Below, piece after piece: positions 22,387 through 32,940 of a stretch of DNA of 64,000 bases. The number at the start of each line of letters is the position of its first letter. Within the stretch, counting starts at the first letter, position 1. The notes beneath the pieces are model-generated. The model saw only the letters and a program-made list of their open reading frames with translations, did not search any database and was not told the DNA's origin. The DNA is from Cladocopium goreaui. Its lineage: Eukaryota; Sar; Dinophyceae; Suessiales; Symbiodiniaceae. The DNA is taken from positions 249,679 to 313,678 of the forward strand of contig CAMXCT020006569.1 in NCBI GenBank assembly GCA_947184155.2, read 5' to 3'. The position numbers and the translations under genes were made by a program.

Positions 22387-23178
22387 AACTTAAAGTCAAA
22401 ATCACTGCGTATAGCCAGTGTTTTCATTCATCCTTTGGTGATAAGTATATCATGTTGTTTGGATGTGTTGTTTGAGTGTGGGCGAACCAGGCGGTTGCGG
22501 GGGACATGTTTAGACTGCAAATCATTATTTCACACATTTTCACACTACTTATGATGCTGATGCTATCATCTTGAAGGCCAAACTTGAGTGCGCCCTTTGT
22601 GTGACCTAAGGAGGATGCCATGGTTGGCGGTGAAATATTCGCTATTCAGAATCAAAGCATGCGAAGTGGTTTTCCATGCGAGGAACTACAGAGGTCACCT
22701 TTCGAGCATACTTTCCGAAGCATGGTTTCCGAAGCAGGGGTCAACCTCACCTTTCGTGCTAGTTTCTTCTTGCACACACACAAGGTAGTACATGCAACTA
22801 GTAACTAGTATCAAAATGTATCAAACATGTACCAAACAAGTTCAGTTCATTGGAAATAGACATGTGTAATAATTAGTAATGCACATAGGAACGACAGTTG
22901 TCCACTACACATTCCGCATGGCATACCCTGTGAACTCAGCCTGCTGTCAGGTCGCCCTTCTTACCAGGCTGGCTGTAGTCTCTGTGACAAAATGGATGAC
23001 ATGATGAGGGTGAATGTTGTGAATTAACAGAGTCTGAGTTTGACATGCTGACATGCTAAAGTTGACTTGTCTCTATTCTATGATTTCTATGATTGTATGA
23101 TGTTATGTCATTTCTGGCAAATCTTTCTGGCATTTGCCCACCTGGCTACTAATTCCACTGTGTAGTTTTCTGCTGCAG

Positions 23179-23265
23179 GGGCACTATCCCTGTGCTGTGA
23201 CCCTTCACCTGCTCACTTCGCCCGCAGTTCGTGGTTTGGAATCCCGCACCTTTAGCTTTGATCAG
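23179..23265 (+). CDS. Kinesin motor exon: FSFDQ strand
   Basis: Acceptor TGCTGCAG, inferred GC donor (GCACTG). 29 codons in phase 0: GHYPCAVTLHLLTSPAVRGL then ESRTFSFDQ. RTFSFDQ corresponds to the FxFDxVF element of kinesin motors. It joins in phase to the next exon to give FSFDQ-VFDANASDDQ-VFSEI, in register with the family. Confidence 0.75.
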
Positions 23266-23582
23266 GCACTGCCGGTGTCGTTTTTGTTTTTCTTTGTTCC
23301 GGGGTCCAGACTTGAAGAATAGACAACAGTGACTGCATTTCGGTAAGGGATGATACTCCTGTGAAGAAACGCCAGAAGTGCAGCCTGATCAGGATTGTTG
23401 CCATCAGCAGAAATCTAGCGGTGTGAGCTACTTAAGGTAGAATGTGTCATTGAAATCTGAGCGTCTAAGCAAAGGAGATCTCTGCAGGTTGGCTATGCCA
23501 ATTCCTATTGAATTTGAAGAGATATGAAACAACGCGATCTGCTCCTCTCTGCTGCGTCCTTATTTGGTGGTTGTTCTTTCAG

Positions 23583-23612
23583 GTTTTTGATGCAAATGCC
23601 AGTGACGACCAG
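23583..23612 (+). CDS. Kinesin motor micro-exon, 30 nt
   Basis: Acceptor TTCTTTCAG, inferred GC donor (GCCAAG). Ten codons: VFDANASDDQ, equal to the VFxPxASQ segment that follows FxFD in kinesins. Both ends phase 0. One of the smallest exons in the window. Confidence 0.78.
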
Positions 23613-23995
23613 GCCAAGTCTGAGGATTCTGTGGATGGGGTTTCGGGTGTGGGCATCCTCTTCAGTTGTCAAGAAGTGATGCCCATGATGTCCCACTTCA
23701 GTGGATTTTGGAGTGGAGCCTGTCTCTGATTTATGGAGATTGAAAACTCGGTCGTGCAGGGAAGAGCAGACGGCTTGCATCTGAAAAGGAGTGGTCATCA
23801 GTAGAGACCTCCAACATCCTCCAACCATATCTATTGTTACTGCCTCTTAGAGGAAGCCAACAATTCCAAAGTTTCTATACATTGCCGCTTTCAGGGCAAC
23901 TGTGCAGGCAAGATGATGCAATGGGGAAGTCCGACATTTTTATTCTTTGCATTCTTTCTTTCAAGCGGTGGTGACACTGCCAGAATCCTTGTCAG

Positions 23996-24038
23996 GTCTT
24001 CAGTGAGATTCAAGATGAACTGCAGGCTGCTCTGAAGG
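23996..24038 (+). CDS. Kinesin motor exon: VFSEI helix
   Basis: Acceptor CTTGTCAG. Codons VFSEIQDELQAALK, matching the VFxEIxxLVxxALDG helix before the P-loop. The boundary is ambiguous by one base (AAG-G against AAG-GC at the next exon), giving the same joined product ALKAVCILAYG either way. Confidence 0.75.
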
Positions 24039-24216
24039 GTGAGGCCGCTGCCACATGATCATATTGTCAGTAGAGATCCTGTTTGGTGAAACATGCTACG
24101 CCACAAGTCGCATTTAAGGCGACTTTCTGAGACAAAAAAATGCATGACGAAGTAATGGTTGACGTCGGGAAAATGGGATGTGATATGTGGATTTGTTTTT
24201 GTGTTCCTGTGACAAG

Positions 24217-24258
24217 GCGGTTTGCATTCTCGCATACGGGGCTACTGGGAGCGGAAAG
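24217..24258 (+). CDS. Kinesin motor exon: P-loop
   Basis: Fourteen codons AVCILAYGATGSGK, the nucleotide-binding P-loop (family AYGQTGSGKT). Here the usual Gln is Ala. The exon stops after the catalytic Lys at an inferred GC donor (GCCTGC). The essential Thr is supplied by the next exon. Confidence 0.88.
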
Positions 24259-24458
24259 GCCTGCGGGGTGTGGAGGTGAACCTGCAGAGGTTATGAATGG
24301 ATGTGCCCAGTCTTTCTCGGCAGCTTCATAGCGTATAGACCGTGTAGATCCGTGTAGTAAATTCATTCTGGTCTGGCAGATAAGCACCCGGTGGTGCCAC
24401 TCACGTTGCTTTCATACTGACAGCCTCATCCAAGACCTTGCGGTGTTGCTGGCCTCAG

Positions 24459-24546
24459 ACCCATACAGTCACCAACATCGCGGAGAGGGTAGCACAAAGG
24501 CTCAACAGTGAGGCGCCAGCAATAGCGGAGGAGTATTCTCAAAGGG
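24459..24546 (+). CDS. Kinesin motor exon: THTV and following helix
   Basis: Acceptor GGCCTCAG. Codons THTVTNIAERVAQRLNSEAP then AIAEEYSQR. The first residue completes GSGK-T of the P-loop, giving GATGSGKTHTV. The following helix corresponds to the IPRxxxxIF region, although GIIP is not visible. The donor is uncertain (possibly GTTGGG at 24547 or an earlier GC). Confidence 0.75.
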
Positions 24547-24801
24547 TTGGGTTCTATGCTTTGATCAATCATTGTGCTATGAATTGTTCCTTTTGGTTCG
24601 CGAGTCTATGCCCCCACAATACAGCCCTTTGGCTCTTCCGTGGTCATCCAGGCCGATCTGTTGGAGAAAGAGGGCTCTCAGCTGGAAGTCTTGGTTTCAA
24701 ACTCAGGACCAGTAGGATGACTGGGTGATCATTTGCAGGAAAGAAGGATGACTCTGGCATTTGTGGCATTTTCCAACTTGAGCAGCTGCCGGATGCCGTA
24801 G

Positions 24802-24871
24802 GATGCCGGAGGTTGTGGATTCCATTGATTCTGAGGTTCAGATCGTGGAGATCTACAACGAACACTTCCGG
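24802..24871 (+). CDS. Kinesin motor exon: VEIYNEHFRD
   Basis: Acceptor CCGTAG. Frame MPEVVDSIDSEVQIVEIYNE then HFR. VEIYNE-x-x-RDLL is a kinesin hallmark. The next exon begins GACCTGCTG, and this exon's GAC would be the start of a GA-AG intron: CGG then GACCCA...CCCCAG then GACCTG. The joined product is HFRDLL. Confidence 0.82.
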
Positions 24872-25008
24872 GACCCAATTCCAATGCCATGCGGCTTCGG
24901 CTGGGGGTTTCGAGTGTGTCACTGTGTTAACTGAAAAGATACAGCTGGTGATGCTGGTGGAGGTAAGAGATTGGAGAAATGGTGCAACGCATGAATTCCC
25001 TTCCCCAG

Positions 25009-25080
25009 GACCTGCTGACGGTGGCAGATACTTCGCACACTGCTCACCATGAAACTCCAAAGTGCCAGAGCTCAGACAAA
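25009..25080 (+). CDS. Kinesin motor exon: DLL continuation
   Basis: Acceptor TTCCCCAG followed by codons DLLTVADTSHTAHHETPKCQ. It supplies the DLL of RDLL. The end is uncertain: a GTGGCA donor after only four codons is possible, or the exon continues to about 25080. Confidence 0.6.
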
Positions 25081-25299
25081 GGTTCACGCTTCATGCTTCA
25101 CGCTTTGGTGTCCTGTGGTCAGGGTCACTCGAAACCCTTGGGGCAGACTCAGAGTCATCGCCAGGGGCTGTTGCTTCCAGTCTTGTTGCTTCACCATGTG
25201 ATTCGCATCATATCATTGAAGCAGGTCATATTAGGTCGTTGTTTTTTCACCATAGAACTTACGTATAGTTGTAATATACGTATAGTTATAATATATAGT

Positions 25300-25440
25300 T
25301 ATAAGTTATAATATGTAGTTGTATATATAGTTATAATATGTAGTTATAATATATATATATATATATAATAGTTATAATCTTATAATATATTTTAATATAT
25401 AATATTAATTACATAATATATTAATATATTATATCACAGA
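25300..25440. repeat. TA-rich microsatellite in intron
   Basis: Repeats of TATAGTTATAA-type and TATATA between motor exons. No coding content. Confidence 0.8.
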
Positions 25441-25701
25441 ATTATAGAACTGCATAGAATTCAAAACCAATAGCCACCGTTCCACGTTCCCACTTTGCCC
25501 GTCAAGGTTGAAGACGTTCTCGCCCAGCAGCAGTGCCACATTGCAGGTGGAGATCGAGGAATAGATAGGAACAGCTTAGTTGCGTGTAGTTCCTTGTTTT
25601 ATTTTCCAAGCCCTACGACTTTTCTAGATGTTTGGTGTGGTCATAATACATAAATTTACAGTGCGGCTTTCTTCAGTTTTCTTGAAATCTTGCAATTCCA
25701 G

Positions 25702-25790
25702 GGGGTGACGCACCGGCGAATTACCCGCGGCAAAGACATGCTCAAGGGTCTGCAGGTGCAGAAATGGCGGCTGATGGCAATGGCAAGATA
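25702..25790 (+). CDS. Candidate exon within the kinesin gene
   Basis: Acceptor GCAATTCCAG. Frame VTHRRITRGKDMLKGLQVQK-WRLMAM before a possible GC donor. It falls where kinesins have the beta-hairpin after RDLL. The text is basic and plausible, but I cannot align it residue by residue. Confidence 0.4.
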
Positions 25791-26131
25791 TCCGATGATA
25801 ATATATCTGAAGCCTGTGGATGTAGTATCTCTGATTTGGAAGCATTCGGAACGCTTTTGAGCGTGGGTTGCAATTAAACGGGTGTACATACCCGTTCTTT
25901 ATAACAACTCCTTTTGGCACTTTGGACAACTGTGTGATGGTATCTGAAGATGTTTCTTGCTAGCCCAGAGATTTACTTTCGTGTTTTTTCAATCAGTAGA
26001 TCACCGGAACAGTGTGTATATCATTGTATATAATAATTACATTAATGTAAAGAGCACATGGAATTTGAAGTCACTTGATGTTTTCGGGTGCTGATCAAGT
26101 GCCTTCATGATCCTTCATGAACTTTTGGCAG

Positions 26132-26336
26132 TCGGCGCTACGATTTGGCCAAGCACAGCGCGCTACGTGTTCAACCTCTGTCTGCAAGCCCCAGCAGACC
26201 AAAGCATGCGGATCAATTGATTTGGACTATGGGGGCTTCAGATTCAGTGGGTCGGGTTTTGTGGTCTTCACAAGGCCTGGAGGATATTACAGATTTGGTG
26301 AAAAGCTACATTGCTATATCAGCTACGTTTGCCCTT
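26132..26336 (+). CDS. Candidate kinesin exon: RYDLAKHSALRVQ...GLEDITDL
   Basis: Acceptor TTTTGGCAG. The frame starts RRYDLAKHSALRVQPLSASP and later reads SSQGLEDITDLVKS, open to a stop at 26334-26336. GLEDITDL could be the GLTEVxV strand that precedes switch I in kinesins. The middle of the open segment may be intronic. Confidence 0.45.
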
Positions 26337-26533
26337 CATTGAGCTCTGGGAATATGGGTGTCATAAAGGCCCTATAAAGGCCCTCCTCCTACAAAGAAAG
26401 CGCAATGTGAATAATTACTTTGATTTTGATCTGTATATTCCACTCACACAAATCCAATCGAACAAGAACCATTGTACCCTTTGTACTTTGAATTCTATGA
26501 TTCCTTTCAGAAACACTAAGACATCTCATGCAG

Positions 26534-26607
26534 ACGACTGCCTGGAAAGGAACACGGTCCATGCGACTAATGCCGAGGTCCATGGGCGTTCATCACGTTC
26601 GCATTTG
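26534..26607 (+). CDS. Kinesin motor exon: switch I (SSRSH)
   Basis: Acceptor CTCATGCAG, donor GTCAGC. Frame DCLERNTVHATNAEVHGRSS then RSHL. The NxxSSRSH switch I is intact at SSRSH, and ATNAEVHGR stands for the usual ATNMNExS. It coordinates nucleotide Mg in the family. Confidence 0.85.
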
Positions 26608-27142
26608 GTCAGCGCCTTATGCCGATTGCTACACCGCGCTCCGTGGATCAATCGAACGTGACCTTTATGAACGCTGCAGTCCAAAGAAGCGACTTGTCAA
26701 CACCGAATCATTCCTTTCCTTGTTGATATATGTTGATATCAAACTCTAAGAAAGTGAATTTCTTGTCAGTCGGCCCTTACTTTGCTTTGCGGCATTTGAA
26801 CAGTTGAGACTTTTGGAATAGCCGCACCAAACTGACATGAATGATGAATCGAGGTCATGATGCTCTATTTGCTCACCTGCGACGAATCAGGCATCAATGC
26901 TGTCGCAATTTGGGTGCGGCTAAGGACTCTCATGATCTCCCATGATTGGGTTCGAGTCTGCTTAAAATCACATTTTATCTCATTTTACCACATCTTAGCT
27001 ATTTTGGTGGCGGACTACTGCCATTTTGTACCAATGAAATCCTTGGGGAGCTATCCATCAATATCCATCTACATCCATCTACAGTACCAGTACCCATTCA
27101 ACTTGTGAAAACATATTAAAGCGATTAGGAGCTTCCGATCAG

Positions 27143-27213
27143 GTTCCCAACATCAACTGGGGCGCTTGAGTTTGGTGGACCTCGCTGGCAGCGAGCGCAT
27201 CAAGTGCTCAGAG
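27143..27213 (+). CDS. Kinesin motor exon: switch II (DLAGSER)
   Basis: Acceptor TCCGATCAG, inferred GC donor (GCACGT). Frame SQHQLGRLSLVDLAGSERIK then CSE. LVDLAGSER is the kinesin switch II signature. It joins to ATGDRLREAQ of the next exon, giving SERIKCSEATGDRLREA, in register with SERVxKxGAxGxRLKEA. A small exon for the strand after SSRSH is still missing between 26607 and 27143. Confidence 0.9.
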
Positions 27214-27510
27214 GCACGTGCCATCGCTGTCAGCGTGCTGTGTTGGAAGATGGTACTATCACAAGTATGTACTATCACAATTATGTACATTTTCTACATA
27301 ATATATTTAATTCTATTTATATATAATATTAAAACTGAATAATCTGAATATTACTGATATTTGTCTATATACACCGGAGACCAGTAAGTCAAATCAACAT
27401 GATAGATGTATAATGATGTACAAGTACAAGTCTCCATCTCCATGATATTTTTCGAAAAGATGCTGCATTTGACCCCTGCTGGAGACCGAAGCTTTTCGCC
27501 GCCTCGTGAG

Positions 27511-27588
27511 GCAACGGGCGATCGACTCAGAGAGGCTCAACACATCAACCGATCCTTGAGCGCTTTGGCCGATGTAGTGGTGGCCAAG
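27511..27588 (+). CDS. Kinesin motor exon: INRSLSAL
   Basis: 26 codons in phase 0: ATGDRLREAQHINRSLSALA then DVVVAK, followed by an inferred GC donor. Matches GERLKEAxxINKSLSALGDVI of kinesins, the relay helix that follows switch II. Ala replaces the usual Gly in SALGDV. Confidence 0.9.
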
Positions 27589-27852
27589 GCCGAGACAGAG
27601 GGCCAGTTGTGTGACCACCTCCCAACCTCCGAAGGTATTTGTACTGAGTAGATATGGGGGCACAACCACAGAATAGCACATATGTGTGCAGAAAAAGTCA
27701 GAAAGGCCCGCTGCACTCTGCCGGCTGTCAATCAACCAGGTAGTCAGTCCGTTTTGCAGTTTCTTTTGCACATTCTTACCATTGAAGTGCCGCAAGGTTC
27801 ATAGATTCGAATGTACTCTATTTACTAGCCTAGCGTACCATGTGTGATCCAG

Positions 27853-27924
27853 CAACAGGAGAAGGGAGTTCCGCATGTGCCATACCGGAACTCGAAGCTC
27901 ACCCATCTGCTGCAGGACTGCATG
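27853..27924 (+). CDS. Kinesin motor exon: HVPYRNSKLT
   Basis: Acceptor GTGATCCAG. Frame QQEKGVPHVPYRNSKLTHLL then QDCM. Intact HVPYRNSKLTxLLQD, the microtubule-binding L12/alpha-5 segment. Phase 0 fits the preceding exon exactly (VVVAK-QQEKGVPHVPY). The donor after CM is uncertain. Confidence 0.9.
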
Positions 27925-28568
27925 AACTAGTTGAAGATGTTGAAGCACAGAGGGTTGAGTCAAAGTTGCGCTCACCCTATGGTAATTTAACATAGAAGAT
28001 CAACATTTTTGATGATTGTAAATCATCTATAAACGGGTCATTTTCCATTTTGGTATCAGCAATTCAAGATCTTGAAAGCTCTTCAACAGAGGCTACAGCT
28101 GCAAGCTTCAGATTGCAGATAAGCCCGATATGTTTGCTGAATTTTGCAGAGTCCCTAGAATTGGCAAGGCCACTTGCTGTTTGTAGTTGGATTTGTTCGA
28201 AGTGTTGGAAAGCACTCAAGACAGAGATGACTGAATCGGGGATCTAAACCTAGACCAACAGAGCATTCAGGACGCTTTGGGAGGTCAACAGAACAGCCGC
28301 ACGACCATCATCATCGCGCTGCCCCCTACGAGGCCGCGCTTCAATAATTCAAATTGGATAACGTTGGATAATATGTGCAAGCCTGTTTCGCAAGGAAAGC
28401 AAAAGTTGCCTACTAGTGTTGATCAAGTGTCTTTAGATCCCCAATTTGGAGCATGCATCAGTTGAGTTCAACATTTGTTTCTCACTATACTGAAGTGGGT
28501 ATGGCTCAAATTTGGAAGATCATGGAAGATTTTTGGATTTGGAAGATCTTTTGCTGCAATCCAAACAG

Positions 28569-28710
28569 GACCCATATTTGTGGCTCCCTTGTGGTCCCTG
28601 GCGGTCTCAAACTTTGATCCACGCGGAGCCGTTCAGGGCAGCCCTGGGTGAAACGCTGCACTCCTTGCAGCTCAGTTCACGTTTGAACTCCATCGCGTCC
28701 GGGGGCCTGG
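28569..28710 (+). CDS. Kinesin motor exon: last motor strand and helix
   Basis: Ends at a GTAGGG donor (28711). The frame includes SQTLIHAEPFRAALGETLHS then LQLSSRLNSIASGGLG, which aligns to SKTLMxVNxSP...ETLxSLxFAxRVxxIxLG at the end of kinesin motors. The 5' boundary is uncertain; an acceptor at 28567-28568 is possible. This marks the C-terminal limit of the motor core, about 5.5 kb after its first recognisable exon. Confidence 0.82.
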
Positions 28711-28719
28711 GTAGGGCAT

Positions 28720-30100
28720 AAATGGACATAATATGTCTCACATCGTAGTGAAAAATGTGCGAACAATGTGCGACAAATGACAAGCCATGAATCAACAGGT
28801 GCTGATATGGCCTCATATAACGAAGAAAGGCGGAACTGTTTAGTGAAAGGAAATCCGAACAAGGTCGCTTGTTGGAGATTTTCTGGTCCTTTGGTGGATT
28901 TGATGAAACAATTCCGGCATTGAAAAGATGGAGATTGAGAAGTGAACTTGATAGAACCCGTATCCTGCAGCCATCAACATGACCTCACAGGTCATATGCT
29001 CCACTTGCACTCGGGGCTCATCTTCTCTTTTTTCCTACAGAGAATATAATTTCATTCTCTCTCACAGACCCAAGAGAGATTTGATCGCCATCATATGATT
29101 ACTGCATGAACAACAAACATCAACAAACAAATTCAACTCTTCCAAACATTCCTCCCAGAATTGGTGTGAATTTCTGCAGGAACCTCCATATCCAGTTGTA
29201 AAAAACACAGCTTCTCAGCTGTGGATTTTTCCCCATCAACCCACTGGAAGTGTATCCAAGGGCTCAGCGCATGTACGTGCCCTGGTCTGGACACCAGCGT
29301 GGAGTAGAGGAGACCACTTAGGTCTGTCTGTAGATCGCTGCAGCAATTTCATTCGCTTTTTGGTAATTTTTGGGGTTTTTGATTTTCTTATTGTTTTAGA
29401 ATGTTTTAGACATTATTACTATACTAGTTTTACTATGTTTTACTATTATTCTATTATCATGGAAAGTCTAATCATTGTTACGACTATTGTCATCATATGG
29501 TCATCATTTTGTAAAACGCTCTGCCAAACATCGGAGTTTATCACAAAGTCTCATGGCTCACAGAATTGGACAGATGCGCTGACTGAAAAGGTGCACTAGA
29601 AGCGATAGTTTGTGTCATGGGCTATTTTGTCTAGACTCGCAACATCTAGAAGTATGCTACAGTACAAAACAGTAATAAACAGTATATGGATATAAGATGA
29701 TATACTGTAATATGTATATAGTGTGTATATATATATGTATACAATAATATATATATATATATACACCCACTGATATATATATATATATATATATACATAC
29801 ATAAAGTATTAACTATATGGAGCCGCTAATCGCACTTGAAATTTGATTCGCAATTTGGTCCTTACATTATGTGTTTCCTGTGGGATATGACCTGGATATA
29901 CCTAGATCGTTTCTGGCAGGAGGATGACTCTCTGCTTGCTCGACAAGAAGCTGGAGAGCGCAGATGTACAGTTGATTCAAATCAAGAAATGCCGAGAACC
30001 TGCAATACAAACATGTTCTTGGGATTGTTTGCGAAGTGCCCTTGGTGTTTTTGATGCGGTTTGGTGAGATTCAACTGGAGAAAAGGTGTCTGATTCCCTT
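28720..30100. other. Presumed intron or intergenic
   Basis: TA microsatellite at 29690-29800. Weak open segment near 29930-30050. No supported exon. Confidence 0.45.
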
Positions 30101-30109
30101 GACGTCAAG

Positions 30110-30124
30110 ACTTCTTGGCTCAAG
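30110..30124 (+). promoter_or_regulatory. Relict spliced-leader-like sequence
   Basis: ACTTCTTGGCTCAAG matches the last 15 nt of the dinoflagellate spliced leader at 12 positions, with TTGGCTCAAG exact, 46 bp before the proposed start codon of an intronless gene. This is the position of a decayed leader left when a trans-spliced mRNA is copied back into the genome. Chance is possible for a match this short. Confidence 0.5.
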
Positions 30125-30170
30125 CTGTAAGGAGTTGACAAACCAACTCCATTCCCACACAAATTCCCTC

Positions 30171-30899
30171 ATGTTTCGCCCAATGTCTTGCCATTTGAAT
30201 GCGCGAAGCAGCCTGAAACGCCGAACCTGGCGTCTATCAAAGGCTCCGCTGTGCGGCTTGCTGCTGGCCTGCTTGGCCATCCGCTTGGCGACAGCATTCG
30301 TACCGCACAGTGTTCTCATGCCACAATCCATGCGAGCTGCGAGTCAGCTTGCAGCCAAGAGGTCAAAGTCCAAGTCCCCAAAGCCCAAGCGCCCACCTTC
30401 GGGCAAAGGCTTCACGGTGACAATGGAACCAAAAGCAGAAGCCAAGGCGAAAACGGTGAAAAATGTGAAAAGCAAGGCACCAAAACAGAACAAGGTGCCA
30501 GTCCAAGGAAAGGTACCAGAACCAGTGCCGAAGACAGAAGAAGTTGATGTGGAAGTTGTTGATCCCAATGAGTCAGAGGAAGATCGAGAATTCCGAGAGC
30601 GCTACCTCTCTGCAGACAAGGAGATTCAGCCAGATTGGAAGCAGCAGATGGATGCTGCGAAGACCAAAGAGGATCGCTTCAAAGTTGGCCTGCAAGTTGG
30701 TGACTTCAAGACCAGCTATGGCATCCTGGCTGAGGAGCTCCTTGCAAGCTTTGCAGATGGGGACAAAGAAAGGTTGGATGATTTTCTGACCAAGGTCGGG
30801 ATTGCGTCATGGCAGTTGGCGCTCATCCAGTTGTTCGTCATTGGAGTGCCCTTTGCAGGAATCACATATGCAATGGGCTTCTGGAAACTGCCAGCCTAG
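30171..30899 (+). CDS. Intronless plastid-targeted single-pass membrane protein, unknown function
   Basis: 242 residues. I chose ATG 30171 because it gives a bipartite plastid leader; an upstream in-frame ATG (30036) would add 45 residues that bury it. Residues 1-24 are basic. Residues 25-42 form the hydrophobic ER signal APLCGLLLACLAIRLATA, followed by FVP, the Phe-containing motif found at the start of transit peptides in red-lineage plastids. Then a Lys/Pro/Ala-rich stretch, an acidic segment (EEVDVEVVDPNESEEDREFR), a soluble helical region (FKVGLQVGDFKTSYGILAEE), and a C-terminal membrane helix at about 214-236 (LALIQLFVIGVPFAGITYAM) ending KLPA. A thylakoid or inner-envelope site is inferred. 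No family recognised. It sits inside the field of split exons but has no intron itself. Confidence 0.85.
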   Translation: MFRPMSCHLNARSSLKRRTWRLSKAPLCGLLLACLAIRLATAFVPHSVLMPQSMRAASQLAAKRSKSKSPKPKRPPSGKGFTVTMEPKAEAKAKTVKNVKSKAPKQNKVPVQGKVPEPVPKTEEVDVEVVDPNESEEDREFRERYLSADKEIQPDWKQQMDAAKTKEDRFKVGLQVGDFKTSYGILAEELLASFADGDKERLDDFLTKVGIASWQLALIQLFVIGVPFAGITYAMGFWKLPA

Positions 30900-30974
30900 A
30901 GCTGGTCCCGCAAACTACTTCGCTTTGCAGCTGACCCGTCAGTTGCTGCCCACAGATTGTTGGGCCTTCGTTTG

Positions 30975-31029
30975 CCAACAGATTGCTAACAACAGATTGC
31001 TAACAACAGATTGCTAACAACAGATTGCC
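30975..31029 (+). repeat. Tandem CAGATTGCTAACAA repeat
   Basis: About four copies of a 14-15-bp unit (CAGATTGCTAACAA) some 80 bp after the stop of the plastid-protein gene, probably in its 3' UTR. Confidence 0.85.
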
Positions 31030-31232
31030 AAGAGCTGTTTGATGCAGCAGTCAAAGCAACCAGCTGCATACACTGAGTGCGGAAGGGAGGAGTGCCAGCA
31101 ATGGACAAATACGAGTTGTAAAATATTGCGATTTGGCAGCTTTTCGGAGTTACCATGACATGGAAGACCAGTCATGAACAATGTCTATGTACGAATCATT
31201 GTGAATTGATTGCAGATGGCATGATATCACAG

Positions 31233-31330
31233 CTCCAGAGAGTCCGGTCCTGCGCCATGTCCGTGTTGTTTCGTTTGACTCAGGCTGAAAGGCTTCGACT
31301 TGAAAATGTTCAGTTGCGTCAAGCCGGCGA
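31233..31330 (+). CDS. Coiled-coil exon
   Basis: Acceptor GATATCACAG, donor GTGAAA. Frame LQRVRSCAMSVLFRLTQAER then LRLENVQLRQAG. Leucines in heptad spacing. It could be a post-motor stalk exon of the kinesin or part of another gene. Confidence 0.6.
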
Positions 31331-31641
31331 GTGAAAAGACTGGAGGTTTACTGTAGTTTAATCCGGTGAACCCAACAGAAACTTGCAACAAATCACGTGA
31401 ACAAATCACTTATTGGGTATCGTTTTAAAGACTTCACAGGAAAGATAGGAATATAGATGATTATAGATGGTCTAGTATGGGGTTTACTGCATTGGCAGAT
31501 GGGACATGTTTGAGAGGTGCAAGAGTCTGGGAAAAGAGATACAGTACAATGATTACTTGTACAATGTACCTTCTCTTGTTGTGAAGCTTGTGAAGCTTGA
31601 CAATGGTGCCTTGTTGAGAGAGAGAGAGATGACAATTCGAG

Positions 31642-31680
31642 CTAGGAAACCGTATCCAACAACTGGAGGAACGTGATCAG
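31642..31680 (+). CDS. 39-nt coiled-coil micro-exon
   Basis: Acceptor AATTCGAG, donor GTGCAA, phase 0: LGNRIQQLEERDQ. Strong heptad text. Confidence 0.5.
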
Positions 31681-32075
31681 GTGCAACGGGGTGTGTTGCA
31701 TTGGCTGCAGTGGGAAGATGCCAAAACATCTGACGGGCTGGAAGCAACAGATCCTATGGGACCACAGGTCCTGCCACAGGTCATTCGAGCAAGTTCCATG
31801 CAGTCCTCTCCTCACCTCTCCCTAGTGTGTCCTGATGGAGCTCATTTGTGTTATGCTCTCCCTTGTTGGTATTCGCATGTGGTTTCTTTGCAGAAAGACA
31901 TGCAAAACACATCAGATTGCCTTCTCATGCAGCAGTGCTACTAAACACATGAAATTCTATGAATTACTGTAGATCAACAGAATTGAATAGATACGCAAAT
32001 GCAGGTAAAGCATGGTAAGTATGTACATATATACACAATATCGATACAATCATACAATCATGTTCATAGCTACAG

Positions 32076-32153
32076 AAAAACACTATGGCGACCCGCCAGA
32101 CCCCGAAACAGGAGAGGGACCTGGAGCTGCAGCAGCTGCGACAGCAGATCCAG
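32076..32153 (+). CDS. Coiled-coil exon
   Basis: Acceptor AGCTACAG, inferred GC donor (GCGACT). 26 codons in phase 0: KNTMATRQTPKQERDLELQQ then LRQQIQ. Gln/Leu/Glu-rich coiled coil. A downstream GTGTAA site is an alternative donor. Confidence 0.58.
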
Positions 32154-32835
32154 GCGACTGCCCTGCAGGGCAAACGGTGTAAAGCATGGTTAATGAACGA
32201 TGAATGGATGATGACGGGAAAGATCAGATTGATAATCAACCAACTTTAAGTTGCTGCGGCTTGCTGCGCATGCATCATGCTTTTGCAGCAAGCTGTAGCC
32301 CTGTGTCAGCTGCAATCGAGACCCAACTCCACATCAACTGCCACACCGAGTAGATGCTGCAGTATGTTTCTGTTTTATGTTTCACATTGTCTTCTGTAGT
32401 TTGTTGAGTCCTTTTACGTTTTTCTTCGGTTTATTTTTCTTGTCATTGTCTTCATGTTCTCAAGACAGAGTCTAGACCATGCACACACACACACACGCAC
32501 ATAACAGTCAGCGCATCCGTTTGTCTACAAATCAAGCCGTGCTCATGTCCATCCGTTTGTGAATCCACATGCCCAGTCACCTTTTTGCGCCTATCCGTCC
32601 CAATTTATATACTGAATATAATGAGATTAGCATCAATCATGATGAATTCCCCAGAAGATTCCCCGCAAACAAAACATCATTGCTTTTCAATTCTTCCAGG
32701 TTCAGCCCTGCAGCACAGAAACTTGTTGGAGGCTGGCAGTTGAGGAATCTAATATTCAGTTGAACAACTGCTGCTCATGAGAATTAAAACCCAAATCTGA
32801 TAGAAGGGTAGCCGATGTGTGTGAAGTCAAATGTC

Positions 32836-32940
32836 ATCGTTGTCATCGTCATCGTCATCGTCTTCGTCACCGTCACCACCACCACCATCACCATCACCAT
32901 CACCATCACCATCATCATCATCATCATCATCATCATCACG
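32836..32940. repeat. CAT/CAC trinucleotide microsatellite
   Basis: Runs of CATCGT, CACCAC, CATCAC and CATCAT. One frame reads a long His tract. No splice context supports it as coding. Confidence 0.9.

Noticed and set aside
28109-28160. Extra kinesin exon with LLNFAESLELA
   Set aside because: It resembles the SLNFAxRVxxVE helix, but the exon at 28569-28710 fits that position much better (ETLHSLQLSSRLNSI). Probably chance.
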